From DAOMOP01 sp035444405 (GTDB lineage Bacteria; Pseudomonadota; Gammaproteobacteria; Burkholderiales; Rhodocyclaceae), in contig DAOMOP010000149.1 of NCBI GenBank assembly GCA_035444405.1, positions 1 through 10,252 on the forward strand: a DNA stretch of 10,252 bases. Direction: 5' to 3'. The notes under the pieces are model-generated. The model made no database searches and had not been told where the DNA came from. It saw only the letters and a program-made list of their open reading frames with translations. A program made the position numbers and the translations under genes. This document shows, piece after piece, positions 1-5,923 of the stretch. Positions within the stretch are counted from its first letter, which is position 1. Each line of letters opens with the position of its first letter.

Positions 1-818
1 CGCAGCTCCTCGGCCACGTCAGCTTCGGCGAGCTCGCCTGCCGCGCGCTGCTCGATCGCGCGCCCGCGGCGACCGATTTGTTCGCCTTCGAGACGCTGGT
101 CGGCCTGATGCTGACCAACGGGCCGGGCACGATCTCGGCGCAGGGTGCGAAGGGGGCGGTGTCGTCCGACGGACCCGAGTCGCCGCAGCGCGTGCAGCTC
201 AACAAGGCGCTCGCCGGCTTTCTGACCCACACCGGCTACGCGCACGGCGGCAACGGCTTCGAGGGCGTGCAGTTCCTGATCGAGCAGTTTCGCGACACGC
301 CGCTCGCCGACCCGGGGGATCCTGCCCACGGCATCGACGTCGTCGCGCTGGCGCGCCGCTGCGCCGAGGACTACGGCCGCTACAAGGCCGCTGCGAAGGC
401 GGCCGGCAGTCTCGAGCTGCGCAAGATCCCCGGCGTGAACCACCCGGTGTTCAAGGACCGGCCGGTCAACGTCGATCCGCGCGAGCACTTCATCCGCGAG
501 CTGATGGCCACGCGCGGCGAAGCCAACGTGTTCCACGACTTCTACCGCGCGCTGGTGCAGGCGCTGCACGAGGCCGGCGTGTCGCGCACCGTCTATTGTG
601 TGAATATCGACGCGGTGATCGCGGCGCTGCTGCTCAAGCTCACGTGGAAGCCGTGGCGCGCCGGCGCGATCGGCGACGCCGCCCTCGAAGCGGCCGCCTT
701 CACGCTGTTCCTGTACGCGCGCATGCTCGGCTGCGCCGCCGAGATCGACGACCACCTCAATCGCGGGCGCAACATGGACACGCGCACGCCGGCGTCGAAG
801 TGCCGCTTCGTGAGCTGA
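1..818 (+). CDS. Citrate synthase-superfamily protein, ATP-citrate lyase C-terminal-like (5' end missing)
   Basis: The open frame runs from the window edge (first full codon at base 3) to the TGA at 816-818, so only the last ~271 residues are visible and the true start lies upstream. The protein resembles the citrate synthase fold, especially the citryl-CoA lyase domain at the C-terminus of ATP-citrate lyase. A GVNHPVF segment (His codon 441-443) matches the GIGHR-type active-site histidine region, and a VNID segment (Asp codon 609-611) matches the NVDG-type catalytic aspartate region. A His-rich GYAHGGNG segment lies earlier, near base 235. Such domains make or cleave citryl-CoA or citrate using CoA in the cytoplasm. 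The missing N-terminal part could carry a CoA-binding or succinyl-CoA synthetase-like domain, which would decide between a lyase, a synthase and a fused enzyme. The family assignment is fairly firm; the exact reaction is inference. A tricarboxylate uptake locus lies a few kilobases away, but it is not in an operon with this gene. Confidence 0.7.
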   Translation, partial: QLLGHVSFGELACRALLDRAPAATDLFAFETLVGLMLTNGPGTISAQGAKGAVSSDGPESPQRVQLNKALAGFLTHTGYAHGGNGFEGVQFLIEQFRDTPLADPGDPAHGIDVVALARRCAEDYGRYKAAAKAAGSLELRKIPGVNHPVFKDRPVNVDPREHFIRELMATRGEANVFHDFYRALVQALHEAGVSRTVYCVNIDAVIAALLLKLTWKPWRAGAIGDAALEAAAFTLFLYARMLGCAAEIDDHLNRGRNMDTRTPASKCRFVS

Positions 819-830
819 ACGGCACCCCCG

Positions 831-853
831 CGGCCGCCCGTCGTGGGCGGCCG
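831..853 (+). terminator. GC-rich hairpin after the citrate synthase-like gene
   Basis: A perfect 9-bp inverted repeat (831-839 with 845-853, loop GTCGT) begins 12 bases after the stop codon. The downstream side is pyrimidine-rich but has no clean T run. It could be a weak terminator or a 3'-end stabilising hairpin between this gene and yciA. Because it lacks a T tract, read-through into yciA is quite possible. Confidence 0.45.
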
Positions 854-899
854 TCGCTCTGCCCCTTCCCGTCCAACCACCGAACCTCGGGACCCTGCC

Positions 900-1298
900 A
901 TGAAAGAACCCGCCCCCACCCCGCGCGGCGAACCGGCGATCCGTACCATCGCGATGCCGGCCGACGCGAACCCGGCCGGCGACATCTTCGGCGGCTGGCT
1001 GATGGCACAGATGGATCTGGCCGCCGGTAACGTCGCCGCGCGGCGTGCGCGCAGCCGCTGCGCGACCGTGTCGGTCGACCGCATCACCTTTCTGCAGCCG
1101 GTGTATATCGGCGACGAAGTGAGCCTATATGCCGAGATCACGCGCGTCGGGCGCAGCTCGATGACGATCCAGGTCGAGGCGTGGCGGCGCTCGCGCGACG
1201 GCGAGCTGCAGGTCAAGGTGACCGACGCCAGCTTCGTGTTCGTCGCGCTCGACCAGGGCGGGCGGCCGCGCGAGATCGGCCCGGCCGCGCACGCCTGA
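900..1298 (+). CDS. yciA: YciA-type acyl-CoA thioesterase
   Basis: This 132-residue cytoplasmic hotdog-fold protein hydrolyses acyl-CoA thioesters to the free acid and CoA. It matches YciA closely along its length. An RTIAMPADANPAGDIFGGW segment (residues 15-33) contains the hotdog-helix signature and is followed by MAQMD, where Asp39 aligns with the acidic residue considered catalytic in YciA relatives (from memory). RITFLQPVYIGDEV matches the following conserved strand. The ATG at 900 is chosen because the protein then has the usual YciA N-terminus; a GGGA about 7 bases upstream is a modest ribosome binding site. The open frame continues further upstream, but that part is not YciA-like. The gene lies 81 bases after the citrate synthase-like gene on the same strand, separated by a hairpin. 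Its stop is one base from the stop of the convergent abrB-family gene. YciA usually has broad substrate range, so the neighbours do not fix the substrate. Confidence 0.93.
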   Translation: MKEPAPTPRGEPAIRTIAMPADANPAGDIFGGWLMAQMDLAAGNVAARRARSRCATVSVDRITFLQPVYIGDEVSLYAEITRVGRSSMTIQVEAWRRSRDGELQVKVTDASFVFVALDQGGRPREIGPAAHA

Positions 1299-1299
1299 A

Positions 1300-2355
1300 T
1301 CAGGCGTCGCGCACGACGCGGCGGAACAGCGCGAAGGCGGGTGCGGCGCCGAGCGTCAGCACCGCCAGGCGCAGCACGTGACAGGCGGTGACGAGCGGCA
1401 CGCCGAGCTGCAGCACCTTGGCGGTGATGCACATCTCGGCGACGCCGCCGGGTGCGGTGGCGAGCGCGAGCGTCTCGAGCGGCACGTCCGACCACGCGGC
1501 GAGCGCGACCGCGAGCATCACGCCGAGCACGATCGACAGTACCGCCGACAGCGCCGCCGCGGCCATGAAGCGCGGCGCCGCGCGAAAGAACTCCGGTGCG
1601 AAGCGGCAGCCGAGCGCGCAGCCGATCAGGAGCTGCCCGCCATTGACGAGCCCGCCCGGCAGCGCCGACAGCGGCACGTCGAGCGCGGTCAGCCAGCCGA
1701 CGCCGAGCAGCGGCCCCAGCACCCACGCGTTGGCGATGCGCAGCAGCCGGAACAGCGCGACGCCGGCGAGGCTCGCGACGACGAGCAGCGGAAAGCGCGC
1801 CCAGTCGACGCTGCGCGCGAGCGGCGCGTACGCGTCGGCGCCCTGTGCGCCGGCGACGGTCAGCGCGAACGGCACCACCGACACCACCAGCAGGATGCGC
1901 AGCGCGTGGGCGGCGGCGATGCGGTCGACCGCGCCGCCCCAGCGGTCGGCCAGATGCGCCATCTCCGACGCGCCGCCGGGCAGCGATGCGAAGAAGGCGG
2001 TCGGCGCATCGACACGCGCCAGGCGCAGCGTGAGCAGTGCGCACAGCGCGCCGAGCGCGAGCGCCGCCAGCGCCGCGCCGCCGAGCAGCGGCGCGTGGGC
2101 GGCGAGCTGGGCGACGACGAGCGGCGAGAAGTACAGCCCGAGCGCGGCGCCGATCACCCATTGGCCGGCATGGCGCCCGCCCGGCAGCGGCTGCAGCCGC
2201 GCGCCGGCCATCTGCGCGCCGGCGATCGCGAACAGCGGCCCGATCATCCACGGCAGCGGCACGCCGAGCGCCTGCGCGAGCCAGCCGGCGAGCGTGCCGA
2301 GCGACAGGGTTGCCGCGATGCGGCGCAGGGCGGGGCGCGGGGGTGTCGTGTTCAT
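1300..2355 (-). CDS. AbrB-family integral membrane protein (PF05145 type, possible transporter)
   Basis: A 351-residue, very hydrophobic protein with an internal duplication typical of the Gram-negative AbrB family (named after the E. coli regulator of aidB, and often misnamed ammonia monooxygenase). Each half has a Trp/Gly-Pro motif, PWMIGP near residue 35 and AWVLGPL near 208, followed by a Pro-Gly-Gly motif, LPGGASEM near 124 and APGGVAEM near 300. About ten membrane segments are likely. The biochemical function of the family is not settled; the membrane topology points to transport or sensing rather than DNA binding. The ATG at 2355 has no convincing Shine-Dalgarno sequence, but no better in-frame start is visible nearby and the protein has the normal family length. 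It lies 80 bases downstream of the binding-protein gene on the same strand, so the two may be cotranscribed and fall under the same TctD-type operator. A 7-bp inverted repeat without a T run (2400-2406 with 2429-2435) lies between them. Confidence 0.85.
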   Translation of the reverse strand: MNTTPPRPALRRIAATLSLGTLAGWLAQALGVPLPWMIGPLFAIAGAQMAGARLQPLPGGRHAGQWVIGAALGLYFSPLVVAQLAAHAPLLGGAALAALALGALCALLTLRLARVDAPTAFFASLPGGASEMAHLADRWGGAVDRIAAAHALRILLVVSVVPFALTVAGAQGADAYAPLARSVDWARFPLLVVASLAGVALFRLLRIANAWVLGPLLGVGWLTALDVPLSALPGGLVNGGQLLIGCALGCRFAPEFFRAAPRFMAAAALSAVLSIVLGVMLAVALAAWSDVPLETLALATAPGGVAEMCITAKVLQLGVPLVTACHVLRLAVLTLGAAPAFALFRRVVRDA

Positions 2356-2435
2356 CGTGAAGGCTGTGCGGGGGTGGTCATCGCGAGATCGGCGCGCCGG
2401 CCGCCCTGTCGGTCGGCGGTGTGCCGGCGGGCGGC

Positions 2436-3524
2436 TCAGGGCAGCGGGAACAGCGTCTCGTGCCACTGGCGCAGAAAGCTGCGTCGCTTGGCCTGGTCGA
2501 GATAGGTGAGCAGGCCGGCACCGATGGTGATCGGCCGGAACGCGCCGCCGAGCGTGTCGCGCAGCTGCACGCCGGCGGCGTCGCCGCGCACGTCCTCGCG
2601 CACCGAGAAGAAGCCGGGATTGCGTGCGAGCAGGCGCTGGCCGCGCGCCGACAGCAGGTGGTCGAGCCACAGCCGCGCGGCGTTCGGATGCGGCGCATCG
2701 CGTGCGATGAAGGCCACGCGGCTCAGCACCAGCGTGTAGTCGCGCGGCAGCACGACGCCGATCGCCGGATCGGCCGCGGCGCGCAGCAGCGCGTACGAGC
2801 CGAGCACGTTGTAGCCGAGCAGCGCGTCGCCGGCGGCGATGCGGTCGAGCATCGCACCGGTCGTCGGCAGCGGGACGATGCCGGTGCGACCGAAGGCGCT
2901 GGCGAGCTTCCAGAACACCACCGGGTTCGCGAGCTCGTCCTGCGTGTGCAGCATGAAGCCGAGTCCGGAGACGGCCGGATCGTAGGTGACCAGACGGCCG
3001 CGAAAGCGCTCGGGCTGCTGCGCGAGCAGGCGCAGCAGCGCGGCGTGGCTGGCGGGCACGTCGTCCGGCGCCAGCAGCGCGCGGTTGTAGGCGAACGCGA
3101 CCGGCTCGAAGGTGGTGCCGAAGGCCTCGTCCTTCCAGACCGCCCAGGCCGGCAGCGCGGTCGTCTCGGCCGAGCGGTGGCGCTGCGCATGGCCGTCGTT
3201 GACCAGCTTCACCTGCAGGTCGACGGCCGAACTCCACACCACATCGACGCGGCCGCCGTCGCGCGCCTCGTCGAGGAAGCGCCGGTACAGCTCGTGGCTG
3301 CCCATGTCCTCGAACACCACGCGCACACCCGGGTAGCGTCGCTCGAAATCGTCGATCAGCGCCCGCACGACGTGCTCGTCGGTGGCGGCATAGATGCGCA
3401 CCAGCCCCTCGTTGGTGGCGGCGACATGCAGGTCCGATCCGGGTTCGGCGAGCGCCGTCGTGCCGAGGCCGAGCAGCCCCGCCAGCGCGGCGCGCCGCAG
3501 CAGCCGGTACAGGGATCCACTCAA
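2436..3524 (-). CDS. Periplasmic ABC-type solute-binding protein (Fe3+-type/family 1), without its own transporter
   Basis: This 362-residue protein has an N-terminal signal peptide: a basic segment (YRLLRR), a hydrophobic core, and probable cleavage after TALA at about residue 26. The mature part begins like iron(III)/family 1 binding proteins, with RIYAATDEHVVRALIDDF and then an FERRYPGVRV segment. A DVVWSSAVDLQVK segment and FEPVAFAYNRALL are typical of the first lobe of this fold. The chosen start is TTG at 3524, because a good Shine-Dalgarno (GGGAGGA) lies about 4-5 bases upstream and the signal peptide then starts at residue 1; no ATG or GTG is available there. No permease or ATPase gene adjoins it. 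Instead it is divergent from the tctD/tctE regulator pair, 99 bases away, and shares an operator with tctC. It may deliver a ligand to the sensor TctE or to a transporter elsewhere. The ligand cannot be read from the sequence; iron is only the default database label for the family. Confidence 0.85.
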   Translation of the reverse strand: MSGSLYRLLRRAALAGLLGLGTTALAEPGSDLHVAATNEGLVRIYAATDEHVVRALIDDFERRYPGVRVVFEDMGSHELYRRFLDEARDGGRVDVVWSSAVDLQVKLVNDGHAQRHRSAETTALPAWAVWKDEAFGTTFEPVAFAYNRALLAPDDVPASHAALLRLLAQQPERFRGRLVTYDPAVSGLGFMLHTQDELANPVVFWKLASAFGRTGIVPLPTTGAMLDRIAAGDALLGYNVLGSYALLRAAADPAIGVVLPRDYTLVLSRVAFIARDAPHPNAARLWLDHLLSARGQRLLARNPGFFSVREDVRGDAAGVQLRDTLGGAFRPITIGAGLLTYLDQAKRRSFLRQWHETLFPLP

Positions 3525-3586
3525 GATGTCCTCCCGGTCGTGTCGTCGGTCGGCGCGGATTGCGCACCCCGTGGACTTGCGGCACG

Positions 3587-3592
3587 ATGATC
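3587..3592 (-). promoter_or_regulatory. Possible -10 box of the binding-protein promoter
   Basis: On the minus strand a GATCAT hexamer starts exactly 10 nt after the second GAAAG half-site of the 3602-3619 element. The tctC promoter has TATCGT at the identical distance. The box itself is a poor match to the sigma-70 consensus, which fits a promoter depending on an activator bound over the -35 region. Transcription would start near 3580, giving a leader of about 55 nt. Confidence 0.4.
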
Positions 3593-3601
3593 GTCCGGCA
3601 A

Positions 3602-3619
3602 GCTTTCGGTTCACTTTCA
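3602..3619 (-). promoter_or_regulatory. Putative TctD operator, copy 1
   Basis: On the plus strand this reads GCTTTCGGTTCACTTTCA. It contains two CTTTC half-sites at 11-bp periodicity, the layout of direct-repeat sites bound by OmpR/PhoB-family regulators such as the adjacent tctD product. It is identical at 17 of 18 positions to 9001-9018 upstream of tctC. Oriented toward the binding-protein gene, it ends 77 nt before that start codon. Its other edge lies 4 bases before the tctD ATG, and at this copy the second repeat extends to CTTTCAGTTTA, matching the first at 9 of 11 bases. Assignment to TctD is inferred from the neighbourhood. Confidence 0.7.
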
Positions 3620-3623
3620 GTTT

Positions 3624-4301
3624 ATGCGCCTGCTGCTCGTCGAGGATCATGCCGAACTGGCCGAATGGGTTGCGAAGGCGCTTGTGCACGCCGGCTATGC
3701 GGTCGACGTGATGCAGCGCGGCGATCACGCCGACCATGCGTTGCTCACCCAGCCTTACGATCTCGTCGTGCTCGATCTGTCGCTGCCGGGGCTGGACGGG
3801 CTCGAGGTGCTGCGCCGCATGCGCAGCCGCAGCGCGACCGCGCACACGCCGGCGCTGATCCTGACCGCGCGCGGCGCCACCGAAGACCGCGTGCGCGGGC
3901 TCAACCTCGGCGCCGACGATTATCTGCCCAAACCGTTCGAGCTCGCCGAGCTCGAGGCGCGCATCAAGGCGCTGCTGCGCCGGGCCGGCAACCTGGTGCC
4001 GACGGTGCGCATCGGCCGGCTCGAGTTCGACACCACCACGCGGCTCGCCAGCGTCGCCGGCCGGCCACTCGGGCTCACGCCGCGCGAGCTGGCGGTGCTC
4101 GAGGCGCTGATCTCGCGCCAGGGACGCCCGATCGCGCGCGAGGCACTGTTCGAGAAGGTGTTCAGCTTCGACGAGGAGGCGCGCGTCGAAGCGATCGAGA
4201 TCTACGTGCACCGCCTGCGCAAGAAGCTCGAAGGCTCCGGCGCGGTCGTCACCACGCTGCGCGGGCTCGGTTACCTGATCGGCGAGGCGAGCGATGCGTG
4301 A
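3624..4301 (+). CDS. tctD: Response regulator, OmpR/PhoB family, TctD-like
   Basis: A 225-residue cytoplasmic regulator that would receive a phosphoryl group from the TctE kinase and control tricarboxylate transporter genes. The receiver domain (about residues 1-115) has the acidic pair Glu7/Asp8, phospho-acceptor Asp51 in LVVLDLSLPG, Thr81 in LILTARG and Lys103 in LPKPF. The C-terminal winged-helix domain (about 125-220) contains LTPRELAVLEAL, then VEAIEIYVHRLRKKL as the recognition-helix region, and ends with TTLRGLGYLI. All key residues are present. The ATG at 3624 is the only start that gives a normal receiver N-terminus (MRLLLVED), yet there is no Shine-Dalgarno sequence: the operator-like repeat lies directly in front of it. 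The transcript may therefore be leaderless or weakly translated. A very weak promoter-like pair (TTGCGC at 3560-3565, CACGAT at 3583-3588) would place the operator downstream of the start of transcription, allowing self-repression. tctE follows on the same strand. Confidence 0.93.
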   Translation: MRLLLVEDHAELAEWVAKALVHAGYAVDVMQRGDHADHALLTQPYDLVVLDLSLPGLDGLEVLRRMRSRSATAHTPALILTARGATEDRVRGLNLGADDYLPKPFELAELEARIKALLRRAGNLVPTVRIGRLEFDTTTRLASVAGRPLGLTPRELAVLEALISRQGRPIAREALFEKVFSFDEEARVEAIEIYVHRLRKKLEGSGAVVTTLRGLGYLIGEASDA

Positions 4302-4342
4302 CGCAGCGGCGCCGGCCGCATGAGCGCGCGCCGGACCGTCCC

Positions 4343-4399
4343 AGGCGGTGCTCATCCCTGCTTGGGGAGGTGGTCGCGCAGCGACCGAAGGGCAGTCCA
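4343..4399. repeat. Possible dispersed palindromic (REP-like) element between tctD and tctE
   Basis: The 98-base gap between tctD and the chosen tctE start holds a segment with a perfect 6-bp inverted repeat (GGTCGC at 4372-4377, GCGACC at 4381-4386, loop GCA), preceded by CTTGGGGAGG and followed by GAAGGG. Such short modules, a G-rich box next to a GGTCGC/GCGACC palindrome, resemble dispersed intergenic repeats in GC-rich proteobacteria; that resemblance is from memory. Read in the tctE frame it gives the odd peptide LLGEVVAQRPKG, a kind of string seen in over-extended protein models. Only one copy is present in this window, so repetitiveness cannot be shown here. Confidence 0.4.
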
Positions 4400-5796
4400 G
4401 TGAGCACGCGCTTCAGCCTGCGCCGCCGTGTTGCGCGCTGGCTGCTGCCGCCGCTGCTGGTGCTGGTCGCGATCAACGCGGCGCTCGCCTATCTCGCCGC
4501 GCTCGACGCGGTCAACCACGCCTACGACCGCTCGCTCACGGCGTCGATCCGCGCGATCGCCGAACGCGTGCATTCGCTCGAAGGCGAGATCTCGGTCGAT
4601 GTGCCGTATTCGGCCTTCGAGACCTTCGAGGCCGGCGCGCAGGAGAGCGTCTTCTATGCCGTGATCGGCCCCGACGGCGTGCCGGTGACCGGCTACGACG
4701 ACCTGGCGCCGCCCGACGGCGTGCCCGGCGACGGGCGCCTGGTGTTCGCCGCCACCCATTACCGCGGCATGGCGGTGCGCGTCGCGGCGATGCGCAAGCG
4801 CCTGTACGATCCGGCGCTCGCCGGCGGCGACGCGGTGACCATCGTGTTCGCCGAGACCACCGGCTCGCGCATCGCGCTGGCGCGCGAGCTGTTCTTCGAC
4901 AGTCTGCACCGCCAGCTGCTGCTGGTCGCGCTCGGCGCGGTGATGCTGGCGCTGGCGCTGGGCTCGGCGTTCCGGCCGCTCCTCGCGCTGCGCGATGCGG
5001 TGCGCCGGCGCGCCGACGACGACCTGACCCCGGTGCCGGCCGACAACGTGCCGAGCGAGGTGCGCCCGCTGATCGCCGCGATCAACCATCACATGGAGCG
5101 CCTGACCGCGATGCTCGAGGCGCGCCGGCGCTTCCTGGCCGATGCGGCGCACCAGATCCGCACGCCGCTCNNNNNNNNNNNNNNNNNNNNNNNNNNNNNN
5201 NNNNNNNNNNNNNNNNNNNNNNNNNNNNNNNNNNNNNNNNNNNNNNNNNNNNNNNGCTGGCGACGGTGCGCAGCACCCGCCGCATGGCCGACCAGATGCT
5301 GGCACTGTCGCGCGCCGAAGCGGCCAACGGGCTGATCCTCGAGCAGGCACCGCTCGATCTGACCGAGCTGGCGCGCGACGTCGCGCTCGAGCTCGCGCCG
5401 GTGGCGCTGCGACAGCGCATCGAGCTCGCCTTCGAGGCGGGCGGACCGGCGCCGCTCACCGGCAACGCGGCGATGCTGCGCGAGATGGTCGCGAATCTCG
5501 TCGACAACGCGATCCGCTACAGCCCGCCGGACACCCACGTCGTGATCGCGACCGCGATGCACGAAGGGGCGGCGACGCTGGTGGTCGAGGACCAGGGGCC
5601 CGGCATCCCGGTCGCCGAACGCGACAAGGTGTTCGGGCGCTTCTACCGCATCCTCGGTCACGGCGACACCGACGGCAGCGGCCTCGGGCTCGCCATCGTG
5701 CGCGAGATCTGCGTCGCCCATCGCGGGCGGGTGTCACTCGGCGACGGTGCGGTCGGATGCGGCCTGCGCGTCGCGGTGAGCCTGCCGGCGCACTGA
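4400..5796 (+). CDS. tctE: Sensor histidine kinase, TctE-like (interrupted by an assembly gap)
   Basis: An inner-membrane kinase that would phosphorylate TctD in response to a periplasmic carboxylate signal. From the GTG at 4400 there are a membrane segment (about residues 12-32), a periplasmic sensor domain of the TctE type (about 33-170), a second membrane segment (about 171-190), a short linker and the H-box FLADAAHQIRTPL with His251. After the gap come the rest of the dimerisation helix, the N-box NLVDNAIRYSP, the G1 box DQGPGIP, the F-box VFGRFYRI and the G2 box GSGLGLAIV, so all catalytic motifs survive. The N run spans 5171-5255; the frame is 2 before it and 1 after it, so the stated length is wrong by one or two bases rather than the gene being broken. 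With about 28 codons missing, the total is near 464 residues, normal for the family. An alternative GTG at 4298 overlaps the tctD stop, but it would add 34 residues read through the palindromic repeat. A weak AAGGG precedes the chosen start. Confidence 0.92.
5171..5255. other. Assembly gap of 85 N inside tctE
   Basis: This is a run of undetermined bases immediately after the H-box of TctE. For the two parts to join in frame, the true length must leave remainder 2 when divided by 3 (for example 83 or 86); 85 leaves remainder 1. The missing stretch should encode the middle of the HisKA dimerisation domain. Confidence 0.95.
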
Positions 5797-5866
5797 GCCG
5801 CATGCGGGCGCGTCGCGGCGCGTGGCAGTCAGGGCGGCCGGCGCGGCGCACGGCGGCGCGGCACAC

Positions 5867-5903
5867 GAAAAGACACCGCGACCGGCGTCGCGGTCGCGGT
5901 GTC
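5867..5903 (-). terminator. Intrinsic terminator of the tctCBA operon
   Basis: A perfect 12-bp stem (5872-5883 with 5892-5903, 8-base loop) lies 20 bases beyond the tctA stop. Read on the minus strand the stem is followed by TTTTC, so it fits a factor-independent terminator for the tctC-tctB-tctA transcript. On the plus strand there is no T run after the stem, so it would stop tctE transcription less well, although the hairpin may still limit read-through from both convergent genes. Confidence 0.85.
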
Positions 5904-5923
5904 GTGGCTGGAAGCGGCGTGGC

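Noticed and set aside
593..2251. Long minus-strand open frame of 552 codons across three genes
   Set aside because: It is arginine- and alanine-rich low-complexity sequence opposite the citrate synthase-like gene, yciA and abrB; an artefact of high GC content with few stop codons.
2400..2435. Inverted repeat after the binding-protein stop as a terminator
   Set aside because: The 7-bp stem has a large GC-rich loop and no T run; it is not strong enough to claim that transcription stops before abrB.
5142..5335. Apparent frameshift or pseudogene in tctE
   Set aside because: The frame change coincides with the N run, and both sides carry intact kinase motifs, so an incorrect gap length explains it.
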